NCBI GenBank assembly: GCA_947426945.1
Contig: CANEFX010000019.1
Location: 1 to 51,794, forward strand
Source of the DNA: an uncultured Bacillota bacterium
GTDB taxonomy: Bacteria; Bacillota; Clostridia; Oscillospirales; Oscillospiraceae
DNA length: 51,794 nt
Direction of reading: 5' to 3'
Shown here piece after piece: positions 24,213-31,909 of this stretch (positions are counted from its first letter, which is position 1; each line of letters opens with the position of its first letter). The notes below the pieces were generated by a model. It did not search any database. It was not told the origin of the DNA and was given only the letters and a program-made list of their open reading frames with translations. The position numbers were made by a program, and so were the translations under genes.

Positions 24213-25922
24213 TCAGAAACCTCCCCGTCCGCCGCCTGGACCTCCGGATGGCATCCCGCCGCCGGGCATGCTCCCGCCCATGCCGCCCGGAACTCCGCCC
24301 GGCATCATCATCTCAAAGCCGCCAGAGCCGGTGGTGGGGATATAAGCCACCGTGTCCCCCTTCTGGAGGCCGGAGACGATCTGGATGTAATTGCTGTCGC
24401 TTGCCCCAATTTCCACCGGGACGGAGTAGTACACCTCCTCGCCGCTCTCCACCGGCGCCCCGCCGGCAGCGCTGGGGGAATCGGCGGTAACCAGAACGGT
24501 GTTCCCCCGGTTCAGCGCCCCTGAGGGAACGGCCAGCACATCGCTGGCGCTCTCCAGGGTGATAGCGGCGTCCACGTTCATACCGGGGAGAAGGCCCTCC
24601 GTCTCGTCGATGCGGACGGTGACCGGATAGGTGGTGGTCCCTCCGGAGGAGGTCCCCGCCACGCTCACCTTGGTGACTACGCCGGTGTAGGTCCTGCCCT
24701 CCACCGCGTCGGCGGTGACGCTCACCTCCTGGCCCACGGCAATGTCGGAGATGTCCAGCTCGTCCACGCTGAGGGTCATGGTAAGATAACTCAAATCGTA
24801 GATGGAGCACAGCACCCGGCCCGCCTCACTGGTCTCGCCGGCCTTGTAGTTCTTGTCGATGACCGTCCCCCGGATGGGGGAGGTAATGGTGTAGTTGTCC
24901 AGCTGATCGTACCGGCTTTCCAGGGACAACTCCGCGTTGCGCAGAGAGTCGGCGGCGCTCCGGACGCTGTCCTCCACGCTGTCGCTGGTCAGGGTGAGGA
25001 TGAGGTCTCCCCTGTTTACCCAGTCCCCCTCCTCGGCCCGGATGGAGTCAACCCGGCCGGAGACCTCCGATGTAATGTTTTCTTCCGCCGCGTATGTAAA
25101 GGCGGCGCTCCCGATGCTGGCACAGCCGTCTACCGCCGCCGAGCCGGTCTGATTGACAGACAGCGCCCCGGGGTTGGAGACCTCAACGGCCACATAGCGG
25201 ACGATCATATTGCCCTCCAGCACCGTGTCCATCCGGTCAATTGCAGAGACGGTCCCCTCCAGCGTCTCAAAGGTGTCCTCCAAGGTAACGGCAGCGCTCT
25301 GGCCTATATAGAACCCTGCCGCTTCGTCGGAGAGGAAGGGGACCTCCAGGGTCATTATGTCCGAGTTTCTCAGGATGGCAATCAACTGCCCTGCGGACAC
25401 CTGGTCCCCTGCTTCCATCTCCAGAGAGAGAATCCGCCCCGCTTTCGGGGCGGCGACCGACAGCTTCTCCAGATCCTTCAGTCGGCTGCTGTAGCTGCGC
25501 TGAGCCTGCTCCAGGGAGATCTGAGCCTGCTCCAGGGTGCTGGACAGGTCGGAGGCGTCGATAGTATACAACACCGTCCCTTCCTCCACCTGGTCCCCCT
25601 CTTCAAAGTCGGCGGTGAGAATGCTCCCCTCCGCCAGTGAGGTGACTGAGTAGGAGTTGGCCGCCTCCAGAGAGCCGCTGCCGGTAATCTGGGCGGTGAT
25701 GTCCCGCCGCTCCACGGCGGCGGTAGTATAGGTCAGATCGACGGCAGAAGCAGTCTGTCCGCCCCCCAGAAAACGCAGTGCCAGCGTCCCGGCCAGCAAA
25801 CAGGCCAGGACCGAAAAAACCACCTTTTTCCCAAGCAGCTTTTTTCCCGGAGCACCGGCCCTTGTCCCGATTTCTGCTTTCTCTCGCGCCGGTTCCTTTT
25901 TTTTCAACACAGGGAGCTTCAT
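24213..25922 (-). CDS. MacA/HlyD-like efflux adaptor protein
   Basis: This 569-residue adaptor has a lysine-rich cytoplasmic N terminus, one membrane helix (VVFSVLACLLAGTLALRFL, about 40-58), a split lipoyl/biotinyl-type domain (about 75-140 and 260-330), helical hairpins (TLEQAQISLEQAQRSY), a beta-barrel (TMTLSVDELDISDIAVGQEVSVTAD) and a membrane-proximal domain. The last about 30 residues form a Gly/Pro/Met tail (GGMGGSMPGGGMPSGGPGG), unusual and probably disordered. ATG 25922 follows AAAGGACGATTTCGGTT. A longer open frame to 26021 lacks a ribosome site and crosses the regulatory repeats. It couples the ABC pump to substrate in the wall space. Three phased repeats upstream suggest control by the adjacent response regulator. 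Confidence 0.88.
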   Translation of the reverse strand: MKLPVLKKKEPAREKAEIGTRAGAPGKKLLGKKVVFSVLACLLAGTLALRFLGGGQTASAVDLTYTTAAVERRDITAQITGSGSLEAANSYSVTSLAEGSILTADFEEGDQVEEGTVLYTIDASDLSSTLEQAQISLEQAQRSYSSRLKDLEKLSVAAPKAGRILSLEMEAGDQVSAGQLIAILRNSDIMTLEVPFLSDEAAGFYIGQSAAVTLEDTFETLEGTVSAIDRMDTVLEGNMIVRYVAVEVSNPGALSVNQTGSAAVDGCASIGSAAFTYAAEENITSEVSGRVDSIRAEEGDWVNRGDLILTLTSDSVEDSVRSAADSLRNAELSLESRYDQLDNYTITSPIRGTVIDKNYKAGETSEAGRVLCSIYDLSYLTMTLSVDELDISDIAVGQEVSVTADAVEGRTYTGVVTKVSVAGTSSGGTTTYPVTVRIDETEGLLPGMNVDAAITLESASDVLAVPSGALNRGNTVLVTADSPSAAGGAPVESGEEVYYSVPVEIGASDSNYIQIVSGLQKGDTVAYIPTTGSGGFEMMMPGGVPGGMGGSMPGGGMPSGGPGGGRGGF

Positions 25923-25997
25923 AACCGAAATCGTCCTTTCTGTTTTAGACTGGTCCCATCCTAACAGGAAATTTTGAACAGCCGGAGGAGCAAATCG

Positions 25998-26025
25998 AAA
26001 CAAAAGATAAACAACCGTCAAACAA
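25998..26025. promoter_or_regulatory. Three 11-bp-spaced direct repeats, likely OmpR-type operator
   Basis: On the minus strand TTGTTT occurs three times with exact 11-bp periodicity (AAACAA on the plus strand at 25998-26003, 26009-26014 and 26020-26025). They lie between the response regulator terminator and the adaptor start. OmpR/PhoB-type regulators bind such helically phased direct repeats, so this is the probable control site of the efflux operon. Confidence 0.6.
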
Positions 26026-26028
26026 TTT

Positions 26029-26070
26029 AAAACGCCGGCAAAGGGGAACAGCCCCCTTTGCCGGCGTTTT
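26029..26070. terminator. Bidirectional terminator after the two-component genes
   Basis: A perfect 18-bp stem (26029-26046 with 26053-26070, base AAAACGCCGG) with a 6-base loop. On the minus strand it ends in GCGTTTTAAATT. It uncouples the HK-RR transcript from the efflux operon, which must therefore have its own promoter near 25930-26025. Confidence 0.85.
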
Positions 26071-26074
26071 GGTT

Positions 26075-26767
26075 CTATGGACGGTTGAGACGATACCCCG
26101 CCCCCCAGACAGTTTCGATGAGCCTGGGATGGGCCGGGTCATCTTCCACCTTGTCCCGGATACGGCCAATGTGGACGGTGACGGTGGCGCTGTCCCCCAC
26201 ATATTCGTAGCCCCAGATAGTCTCAAAGAGCTTTTCCTTGGAGAATACGGTGTTGGGGTGTTCCGCCAGATATTTCAGCAGGGCAAACTCCCGGTTGGGC
26301 ATTTTGATTTCCTGGCCGTCCTTTACCACCTTCCAGCTCTGGGGCAGAATCTGAATACCGCCCAGGTCGATGACCTCCGGCTGCCCCCGGCCGCCGCCGG
26401 TAAGGCGGGCATACCGGCTGAGGTGAGCCTTTACCCGGGCCACCAGCTCCGCCGGGTCGAAAGGCTTGGAAATGTAGTCGTCCGCCCCCAGCCCCAGGCC
26501 CCGGATCTTGTCCACCGACTCAGTGCGGGCGGTAACCATCAGGATGGGCACGTCGATCCTGTCCCGAATCAGGCGGCACACGTCGCAGCCATTACAGACC
26601 GGAAGCATCAGGTCCAGCAGAATCAAGCCGTACTCTCCGTTCAGCGCCTCGGTGACCGCCTGCTGACCGTTGTCCACCACGGACACTTCATAGCCCTCCA
26701 TTTCCAGATAGTCCCGCTCCAGCATGGCAATTTCCGGGTCGTCCTCAGCAATCAGCAGCCTGGTCAT
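26075..26767 (-). CDS. OmpR/PhoB-family response regulator
   Basis: This 230-residue protein has a receiver domain (1-120) with acidic pair ED-D at 8-10, phospho-acceptor Asp52 (LILLDLMLP), switch Thr (MVTAR) and Lys (ISKPFDP). The C-terminal winged-helix DNA-binding domain (about 135-228) contains REFALLKYLAEHPNTVFSKEKLFETIW and VHIGRIRDKVE. ATG 26767 follows GGAGGTGTCGCT and overlaps the kinase stop by 4 bp. Its likely target is the MacAB-like operon directly downstream, through three 11-bp-spaced repeats. Confidence 0.95.
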   Translation of the reverse strand: MTRLLIAEDDPEIAMLERDYLEMEGYEVSVVDNGQQAVTEALNGEYGLILLDLMLPVCNGCDVCRLIRDRIDVPILMVTARTESVDKIRGLGLGADDYISKPFDPAELVARVKAHLSRYARLTGGGRGQPEVIDLGGIQILPQSWKVVKDGQEIKMPNREFALLKYLAEHPNTVFSKEKLFETIWGYEYVGDSATVTVHIGRIRDKVEDDPAHPRLIETVWGAGYRLNRP

Positions 26768-28041
26768 AGCGACACCTCCGAATCAGAAATTTTTTGATGC
26801 TCTCCCTGGGTGGAAATATCCGGATCTGTAAGATGGGGAAGTAAAATTGTAAAAACCAATCCCCCGTTGTTTTCCACCCGGACAGTTCCGCCGTGGGCCT
26901 CCACGACGCGCCTGACGATGTACAGCCCCAGGCCGGTCCCCTCTCCGTTTTTGGCACTCCGGGCCGGGTCCTCCCGCCAGAACTGCTCAAATAGGTGGGG
27001 CAGCGCCTTCTCCGAAACACCCCGGCCGTTGTCGGCAAATCGGATGCACACCCAGCCGTCCCGGTCCTCCACGGCCAGGGAGATTACCAGCGCTCCGGTC
27101 CCGGCATAGCGCAGGGCGTTGTCTTTCAGGTTGCTCAGCACCCGGTACATCTGCTCTGCGTCGGCGGATACAGGATGCGGACCAGGAGAGACGTTCAGCC
27201 GGATCTCTCCCCCCGCCTGTTCCATCTCCGGCCCGGCCTCTGCCGCAAAGCGGGATACAAATTCACCCAGGTCGGCGGGCTGGAAAAAGAGGGGCAGGTT
27301 TCCCGCCTCCAGCCGGGAGAAGTAGAACAGCCGCTGGAGGAGCACATCCATGTCGCAGGCCTTTCGGTAGGCGATGTCCAGATACTGCCTCTGCCGCTCC
27401 GGAGTCTGGGCCACCCCGTCCCGCAGGCCCTTAATATACCCTTTCACACTGGTGAGGGGGGTGCGCAGGTCGTGGGAGATACCTGCCACCAGGTCGGTGC
27501 GGGCCCGCTCATAGGCGGCGTTCTTCTCCTTCTCGGCCAGCAGGTGCTCCTGCATTCGGTTGAAAGCAGCGCACACTGCGGAAAACTCGTCCCGGCCCTG
27601 ATAGCCGACGGACTGAGTAAAATCACCGGCCTCTACCCGCCCGGCGGCCCGTGCCAGAGCGTCCACCGGCTGGAGCAGTTTTTTCACCTGATACCGGGTA
27701 AACAGCGTGTTCAGCAGAAGAATCACCACAATGGCCGTCCCTCCGCTGAGCAGCAGAGAGATCATCATCGCCTCCATCTGAGGCCGGGGGCGGCCGAAAA
27801 ATTCCGGGCGGTGCTGAGGAACCGTACCTACCAGCTCCAGCTCGCCCTCGCTCCGCTCCACCCAGAGGGCGCCCTCTCCGGGACGGCGGTCCGGAGGAAG
27901 TTCCCGGACCATCTCTTCCGCCTGCCTCTGGTAGAACCGGCCAATGGCGTGGGTGGCCGCACCGTTCACCGCCAGCATGGCCACCAGCGCCACCAGCACC
28001 GAGACCGTGTTGTAAAAAAAGAGGTGCCGCCTGATTCTCAT
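26764..28041 (-). CDS. Sensor histidine kinase
   Basis: This 425-residue kinase has two membrane helices (about 8-30 and 92-112) around a short extracytoplasmic sensor of only about 60 residues rich in Arg, Glu and Pro. HAMP (about 113-165), HisKA with phospho-acceptor His in AGISHDLRTPLTSVKGY and HATPase_c with the N box LSNLKDNALRYA, G1 ADNGRGVSE and G2 GEGTGLGLYIV follow. A sensor this small suits detection of membrane or envelope stress, including antimicrobial peptides; that is inference. It starts at ATG 28041 behind GGGGGGAACCTT and is coupled to the response regulator by ATGA overlap. Confidence 0.93.
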   Translation of the reverse strand: MRIRRHLFFYNTVSVLVALVAMLAVNGAATHAIGRFYQRQAEEMVRELPPDRRPGEGALWVERSEGELELVGTVPQHRPEFFGRPRPQMEAMMISLLLSGGTAIVVILLLNTLFTRYQVKKLLQPVDALARAAGRVEAGDFTQSVGYQGRDEFSAVCAAFNRMQEHLLAEKEKNAAYERARTDLVAGISHDLRTPLTSVKGYIKGLRDGVAQTPERQRQYLDIAYRKACDMDVLLQRLFYFSRLEAGNLPLFFQPADLGEFVSRFAAEAGPEMEQAGGEIRLNVSPGPHPVSADAEQMYRVLSNLKDNALRYAGTGALVISLAVEDRDGWVCIRFADNGRGVSEKALPHLFEQFWREDPARSAKNGEGTGLGLYIVRRVVEAHGGTVRVENNGGLVFTILLPHLTDPDISTQGEHQKISDSEVSL

Positions 28042-28073
28042 AAGGTTCCCCCCTGACCGTTCAATGCACTTCT

Positions 28074-28101
28074 ATTGTAACGCTGAATTGTAAATAAACC
28101 A
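28074..28101 (-). promoter_or_regulatory. Probable promoter of the two-component operon
   Basis: Minus-strand TGGTTT (28101-28096), 16-bp spacer, TACAAT (28079-28074), 33 bases before the kinase ATG. The -10 is good and the -35 weak, consistent with an activated promoter. Confidence 0.45.
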
Positions 28102-28105
28102 GCGG

Positions 28106-28119
28106 AAGTTTCTAAACTT
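28106..28119. promoter_or_regulatory. Palindrome adjoining the kinase promoter
   Basis: AAGTTTCTAAACTT is a perfect inverted repeat of 6-bp arms, 5 bp upstream of the weak -35 box. Possible operator; no regulator can be assigned. Confidence 0.4.
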
Positions 28120-28213
28120 TTCACAAATTTTTAGTGGACCTGGACCAGAAACATCTCGGACAGATCGGCGCACGCTCATGCGGCAGCTGAAAAGCCCCTT
28201 ATTGTCTGTCTGT

Positions 28214-28258
28214 TGATTAAAGCAGAGGGCCTCATAGAGAGTATCTCTGCTTTAATCA
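28214..28258. repeat. 14-bp inverted repeat in the HK-EIICBA intergenic region
   Basis: TGATTAAAGCAGAG (28214-28227) and CTCTGCTTTAATCA (28245-28258) pair perfectly around 17 bases. An alternative pairing of GGGCC (28228-28232) with GGCCC (28268-28272) would compete. No gene is seen in 28120-28449; the rest is GC-rich non-coding sequence. Confidence 0.5.
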
Positions 28259-28321
28259 GTCCTTTAGGCCCGGTGCCAGTGTCAAAAATAATTTTATGGC
28301 TTCCGCCGTCTCAGCAGAGCA

Positions 28322-28357
28322 ATGCAGGCGTCCTCTCTTTCGGACGCCTGCATTTTT
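28322..28357 (+). terminator. Plus-strand terminator without an assigned gene
   Basis: ATGCAGGCGTCC (28322-28333) pairs with GGACGCCTGCAT (28342-28353), followed by TTTT up to 28357. The T-run is on the plus strand, although neighbouring genes are all on the minus strand; the stem may also end the EIICBA transcript. It could close a short plus-strand RNA starting near the inverted repeat at 28214, but no promoter was found. Confidence 0.55.
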
Positions 28358-28449
28358 GCCTATCCAATACTTATCTGCCTGGCAGACAGAACACAGTTCG
28401 GCTCTCAGCCCGCCTGCGGCCGCTGTTTTATGCGCGGCCGGCCTTGGGG

Positions 28450-30585
28450 TCAGCCTTTGACCTCCAGCAGGGGTTCACCGGCCTTGACGCCGCCCGCCGC
28501 CGCAGAGGCAATACTCTGGTAATCGTCGGTATTGCAGACGATCATGGGGGTGGTCAACAGGTAGCCTGCCGCCTTGATAGCCTCCATGTCGAAGGAGATC
28601 AGCAGATCGCCCTTCTTCACCCTCTGATCCACTTGAACGTGGGCCTCAAAGTGCTTGCCGCCCAGCTCCACGGTGTTGATGCCAATGTGGAGCAGCAGCT
28701 CCACCCCCTCGTCAGTAACCAGGCCGATGGCATGGTGCGTGTCAAAAAGATTGTCAACGACGGCGTCGGCGGGGGCGTACAGCTTGCCCTCAGAGGGCTC
28801 AATAGCCACGCCCTCCCCCAGCACGCAGGTGGAAAAAGCCTCGTCCTGGACCTCGGTCATGGGGATCACAATCCCGTTCATGTGGGCAGACAGCAGGGCA
28901 TCCTGCTTCTTCTCCGCAGAAGCCCTCTCTGGGGCTGCGCCAGGGGCGGGGGCGGATACCGCATCCAGACAGTCAGACTCGGGGGAGTCCATGAAATCCA
29001 CCAGATTAGATTTGATTACCGCCACCTGGGGTCCATAAACCACCTGTACGCCGTTGCCCTTGTGGATAACGCCCGAGGCCCCGGACTGTTTCAGCAGGGC
29101 GTCGTTTACCTTGTCCGCATTGAGCACAGTCACCCGCAGACGGGTAGCGCAGCAGTCCACGTCGGACAGATTGCCTTTGCCCCCCAGCCCTTTGAGGATC
29201 AGGGCGGAAACAGGGTCGGATATGCCGCCGGCAGGAGCGGAGCCGTCCGGCCCAACGCCGGTCTTAGCTTTAAAATCGGCGCGGGTGAAAAGTTTGGTCT
29301 CCTCCCCTTCATCCTCACGGCCCGGGGTTTTCAGGTTCATTTTGGTAATCATAAGGTAGAAGGTGAAGTAATAGACCACAAAGTATACCGCACCCACAAT
29401 GGGAATCCAGATCCAATGGGTCTTGGCGTTACCCTGCAGGATACCGAAGAGAGTCAGGTCGATAATGCCGCCGGAGAAGGTCATGCCCACTCCCACATTG
29501 AAAATGTGCATCAGCATATAGGCCAGACCGGCGTAGACGCAGTGGACGGCGTACATCAGAGGGGCTACAAAGAGAAATGTGAACTCCAGGGGTTCGGTGA
29601 TGCCGGTGAGCATGGCAGTGAGAGCGGCGGAGATCAGCAGGCCGCCGGCGGCCTTCCGCTTTTCGGGTCTGGCGGTCTTATACATGGCCAGGGCCGCACC
29701 GGGCAGTCCGAAAATCATAAAGGGGAACTTGCCGGCCATAAACCGGGTGGCCTCCACAGAAAAGACCTGGGTGGATTTGGAGGCCAGCTCGGCAAAGAAG
29801 ATATTCTGGGCGCCCTGGATGGTGATGCCATCTATCACGGCCGTGCCTCCCATAGCGGTCTGCCAGAACGGCATATAAAACACATGATGCAGGCCGAAGG
29901 GGATGAGGGCGCGCTCCAGCAGACCGTAGATCCAGGTGCCGGCATAGCCGGACCGGAGGACCAGGTCTCCCAGCGCAGCGATGCCCGCCTGAACCACAGG
30001 CCAGATATAGAACATGGCGATGCCGACCGCTACGAACACCACGGTACACACAATAGGGACAAACCGGGTGCCGCCGAAGAAGGAGAGCACCTGGGGCAGT
30101 TGGGTCTTATAGAACCGGTTGTGAAGGGCAGCCACACCCAGCCCTACGATAATGCCGCCAAACACCCCCATCTGAAGGGTGGTAATGCCCAGGGTAGATG
30201 TGGTGGTGTTGGCCGCCATGGCCTCCACGCCGCCCCGGGCGGTAATCATAGCGGAGATGGCGGTATTCATCACCAGATAGGCGATGGCCCCGGACAAGGC
30301 GGCCACCTCTTTCTCCTTCTTGGCCATACCGATGGCCACGCCCATGGCAAAAAGCAGGGCCAGGTTGTTAAACACGGCGCTGCCGCACTGGTTCATGATG
30401 TCCAGAACGGTGTAGGCAATTCCGCCCTCGTAAATTATGCCGGTAAGGCCGTAGGCCTCCAGCATGGTCTGATTGGTAAATGAACTGCCGACGCCCAGCA
30501 GCAGGCCGGCCACCGGGAGCAGGGCGATGGGCAGCATGAACGAGCGGCCCACCCGCTGTAATACGCCAAAAATTTTGTCCTTCAT
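28450..30585 (-). CDS. Glucose/GlcNAc-type PTS EIICBA transporter
   Basis: This 711-residue fusion has, in order, an EIIC membrane domain (about 1-395; SFMLPIALLPVAGLLLGVG, ERALIPFGLHHVFYMPF, GITEPLEFTFLFVAPLMY), an EIIB domain (about 455-535) with phospho-Cys479 in DCCATRLRV, and an EIIA domain (about 560-711) with phospho-His633 in ELLLHIGINTVEL. The domain order and motifs match PtsG/NagE-type permeases; glucose, N-acetylglucosamine or an alpha-glucoside remain possible. It starts at ATG 30585 after GGTAAGGAGGACGTTTT. The gene upstream encodes a BglG-family antiterminator, and an RNA antiterminator/terminator lies between them, so it is induced by its own substrate. Confidence 0.93.
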   Translation of the reverse strand: MKDKIFGVLQRVGRSFMLPIALLPVAGLLLGVGSSFTNQTMLEAYGLTGIIYEGGIAYTVLDIMNQCGSAVFNNLALLFAMGVAIGMAKKEKEVAALSGAIAYLVMNTAISAMITARGGVEAMAANTTTSTLGITTLQMGVFGGIIVGLGVAALHNRFYKTQLPQVLSFFGGTRFVPIVCTVVFVAVGIAMFYIWPVVQAGIAALGDLVLRSGYAGTWIYGLLERALIPFGLHHVFYMPFWQTAMGGTAVIDGITIQGAQNIFFAELASKSTQVFSVEATRFMAGKFPFMIFGLPGAALAMYKTARPEKRKAAGGLLISAALTAMLTGITEPLEFTFLFVAPLMYAVHCVYAGLAYMLMHIFNVGVGMTFSGGIIDLTLFGILQGNAKTHWIWIPIVGAVYFVVYYFTFYLMITKMNLKTPGREDEGEETKLFTRADFKAKTGVGPDGSAPAGGISDPVSALILKGLGGKGNLSDVDCCATRLRVTVLNADKVNDALLKQSGASGVIHKGNGVQVVYGPQVAVIKSNLVDFMDSPESDCLDAVSAPAPGAAPERASAEKKQDALLSAHMNGIVIPMTEVQDEAFSTCVLGEGVAIEPSEGKLYAPADAVVDNLFDTHHAIGLVTDEGVELLLHIGINTVELGGKHFEAHVQVDQRVKKGDLLISFDMEAIKAAGYLLTTPMIVCNTDDYQSIASAAAGGVKAGEPLLEVKG

Positions 30586-30615
30586 AAAACGTCCTCCTTA
30601 CCTGTAGTCTGGCTG

Positions 30616-30670
30616 AAAATATAAAAGCCCATACCACACGTGCCGGATATGCTGGCACGCGCCGTATGGG
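30616..30670 (-). terminator. Conditional terminator upstream of the EIICBA gene
   Basis: A bipartite stem (CCCATAC 30628-30634 with GTATGGG 30664-30670; inner CGTGCC 30639-30644 with GGCACG 30654-30659) is followed on the minus strand by TTTTATATTTT. Its upstream arm abuts the RAT, so antiterminator binding should prevent folding. Confidence 0.8.
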
Positions 30671-30695
30671 TTTCGCCCGCTTAAGGTCACGATCC
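30668..30695 (-). promoter_or_regulatory. Ribonucleic antiterminator (RAT) of the EIICBA gene
   Basis: The minus-strand 28-mer begins GGATCGTGAC and ends GGGCGAAACCC, matching the BglG-family RAT pattern GGATTGTTAC...GCAGGCAAAACC. It begins 2 bases after the antiterminator stop codon and overlaps the terminator stem by 3 bases, the arrangement used by LicT/GlcT/SacY targets. Confidence 0.75.
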
Positions 30696-30697
30696 CG

Positions 30698-31540
30698 TTA
30701 TTTTTTGCTCAGGTTAATTCGCTTGAGATGAATGGTCAGATAGATTAGTTCCGCGTTTGAGACCTCCTTCTGATAGGCGCTGTGGATGTATTCCCCGATG
30801 TGCTGAGCGCATTTGTAATGCTGTCTGCAGCTGCGAATAATCATCTTCTGAAAATCGTCGTCATACTCGTCCGTCTGCATGGGCGCGGCCTGGAACAGCC
30901 GCTGGGCAAAATACCGCAGATGGACGATAAACCTGTTGAAATCCAGCGACTCCCGGTCAAATTTCTTCTGATAGTAGTACTCCACCACCTCCAGCGTCCC
31001 CTCAATGAGCTTGGTAATATCGTACATCACGCTCATGCTGGTGTTCAGCTCCGCGTTTACGATGTGCATGGTGATAAAAGCCGCTTCGCTGGGGTTCAGC
31101 TTTACCTGGGTCTCCTCCTGAATCACCCGAAGACAGTGCTGACCCAAGTGATATTCCGTGGGATAGTAGCTCATGATGGCCCCCTCCAGGGGGTTCGTAA
31201 ACTCAATCCCGTTTTCCTTCCGCTTGATGGCAAAGCTGATATGGTCAGCCAAGGTAATAAGAAGGGATTCATTCAGCGGGGCGGATATCTGTCCTCTGAT
31301 ATATTCAATCAAATCCTGGGTGAGCTTCAGGTGCTCCGGAGGAATCTGCTCGCACAGCTCCCGCAGCTTGCGCTGCTCCGCCTTGTCCTCCATGTGATAG
31401 GTCTTTTCAAACAGAGCCGGGTCTACTCTCTCGCCAATCTTTCGTTTGAATCCAAGTCCCTTCCCTGTGACAATCATCTCGCTGCCCTTATCATCCACTA
31501 CACAGAGGATATTGTTGTTAATCACTTTTTTAATGCGCAA
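30698..31540 (-). CDS. BglG/LicT-family transcription antiterminator
   Basis: This 280-residue protein has an N-terminal RNA-binding CAT domain (1-55; IKKVINNNILCVVDDKGSE) and two PTS-regulation domains. Conserved histidines lie at 100, 159, 207 and 271, essentially the positions in LicT, allowing control by HPr and the cognate EIIB. The start is TTG 31540 behind GAGGGGGCAGAGGA because homologues begin at MKIxKVINNN; an in-frame ATG at 31636 lies inside the regulatory leader. It should bind the two RAT elements, one in its own leader and one before EIICBA, and switch both genes on when sugar is transported. Confidence 0.92.
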   Translation of the reverse strand: MRIKKVINNNILCVVDDKGSEMIVTGKGLGFKRKIGERVDPALFEKTYHMEDKAEQRKLRELCEQIPPEHLKLTQDLIEYIRGQISAPLNESLLITLADHISFAIKRKENGIEFTNPLEGAIMSYYPTEYHLGQHCLRVIQEETQVKLNPSEAAFITMHIVNAELNTSMSVMYDITKLIEGTLEVVEYYYQKKFDRESLDFNRFIVHLRYFAQRLFQAAPMQTDEYDDDFQKMIIRSCRQHYKCAQHIGEYIHSAYQKEVSNAELIYLTIHLKRINLSKK

Positions 31541-31553
31541 ATCCTCTGCCCCC

Positions 31554-31624
31554 TCAAAAAACAAACCAACCCCGTCTTCAGCATCTGCGCAGGACATACG
31601 CAGGTAAAACCAGACAGAGTTGGT
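31554..31624 (-). terminator. Conditional terminator in the bglG leader
   Basis: ACCAACCCCGTC (31565-31576) pairs with GACAGAGTTGGT (31613-31624), 12 bp including two G-U pairs in RNA. On the minus strand TTGTTTTTTG follows. The upstream arm overlaps the RAT at 31622-31650. Confidence 0.75.
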
Positions 31625-31650
31625 CAAGCCCGGCAAACCGGTAACATTCC
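31622..31650 (-). promoter_or_regulatory. RAT element in the antiterminator gene's own leader
   Basis: The minus-strand 29-mer begins GGAATGTTACCGG and ends GCCGGGCTTGACC. It preserves the GGAxTGTTAC start, central symmetry and terminal ACC of the BglG-type RAT. It is located about 12 bases after the expected transcription start and overlaps the terminator, giving positive autoregulation. Confidence 0.75.
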
Positions 31651-31667
31651 AACACTAATTTATGCCT

Positions 31668-31696
31668 ATGATATCTTTGCGCTGAAAAGAAGTCAA
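31668..31696 (-). promoter_or_regulatory. Promoter of the bglG-EIICBA unit
   Basis: Minus-strand TTGACT (31696-31691), 17-bp spacer, TATCAT (31673-31668). Start near 31661, just upstream of the RAT. Confidence 0.8.
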
Positions 31697-31747
31697 GGGC
31701 GTATCGCGTCTCAGCGCCAGATTCTACTGATTTCACAATTTTCCCGC

Positions 31748-31777
31748 CTTGTTTTTGGATAATTGTCCAAAAACAAG
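31748..31777. repeat. 12-bp inverted repeat upstream of the bglG promoter
   Basis: CTTGTTTTTGGA (31748-31759) and TCCAAAAACAAG (31766-31777) with a 6-base loop. Possible operator or a transcript-end hairpin for the glycerate kinase gene upstream. The rest of 31778-31909 shows nothing recognisable. Confidence 0.45.
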
Positions 31778-31909
31778 CATGGAGCAGATAACCAAAATCT
31801 TTCTCTGGCGGCCGTTCGGGTACCCCTCTATAAAACTGCTCTGACCCTGCATCCAGCCGGCATAATAAAGACTTTTCCAGGTGACAGATGACACAATGCC
31901 GCGTACATT

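Noticed and set aside
28450-28530. Small plus-strand gene overlapping the 3' end of the EIICBA gene
   Set aside because: No ribosome site and no recognisable product; it overlaps conserved EIIA codons on the other strand.
31541-31636. ATG start at 31636 for the BglG-type antiterminator
   Set aside because: The extra residues are encoded within the RAT/terminator leader, and family members begin at the IKKVINNN strand.
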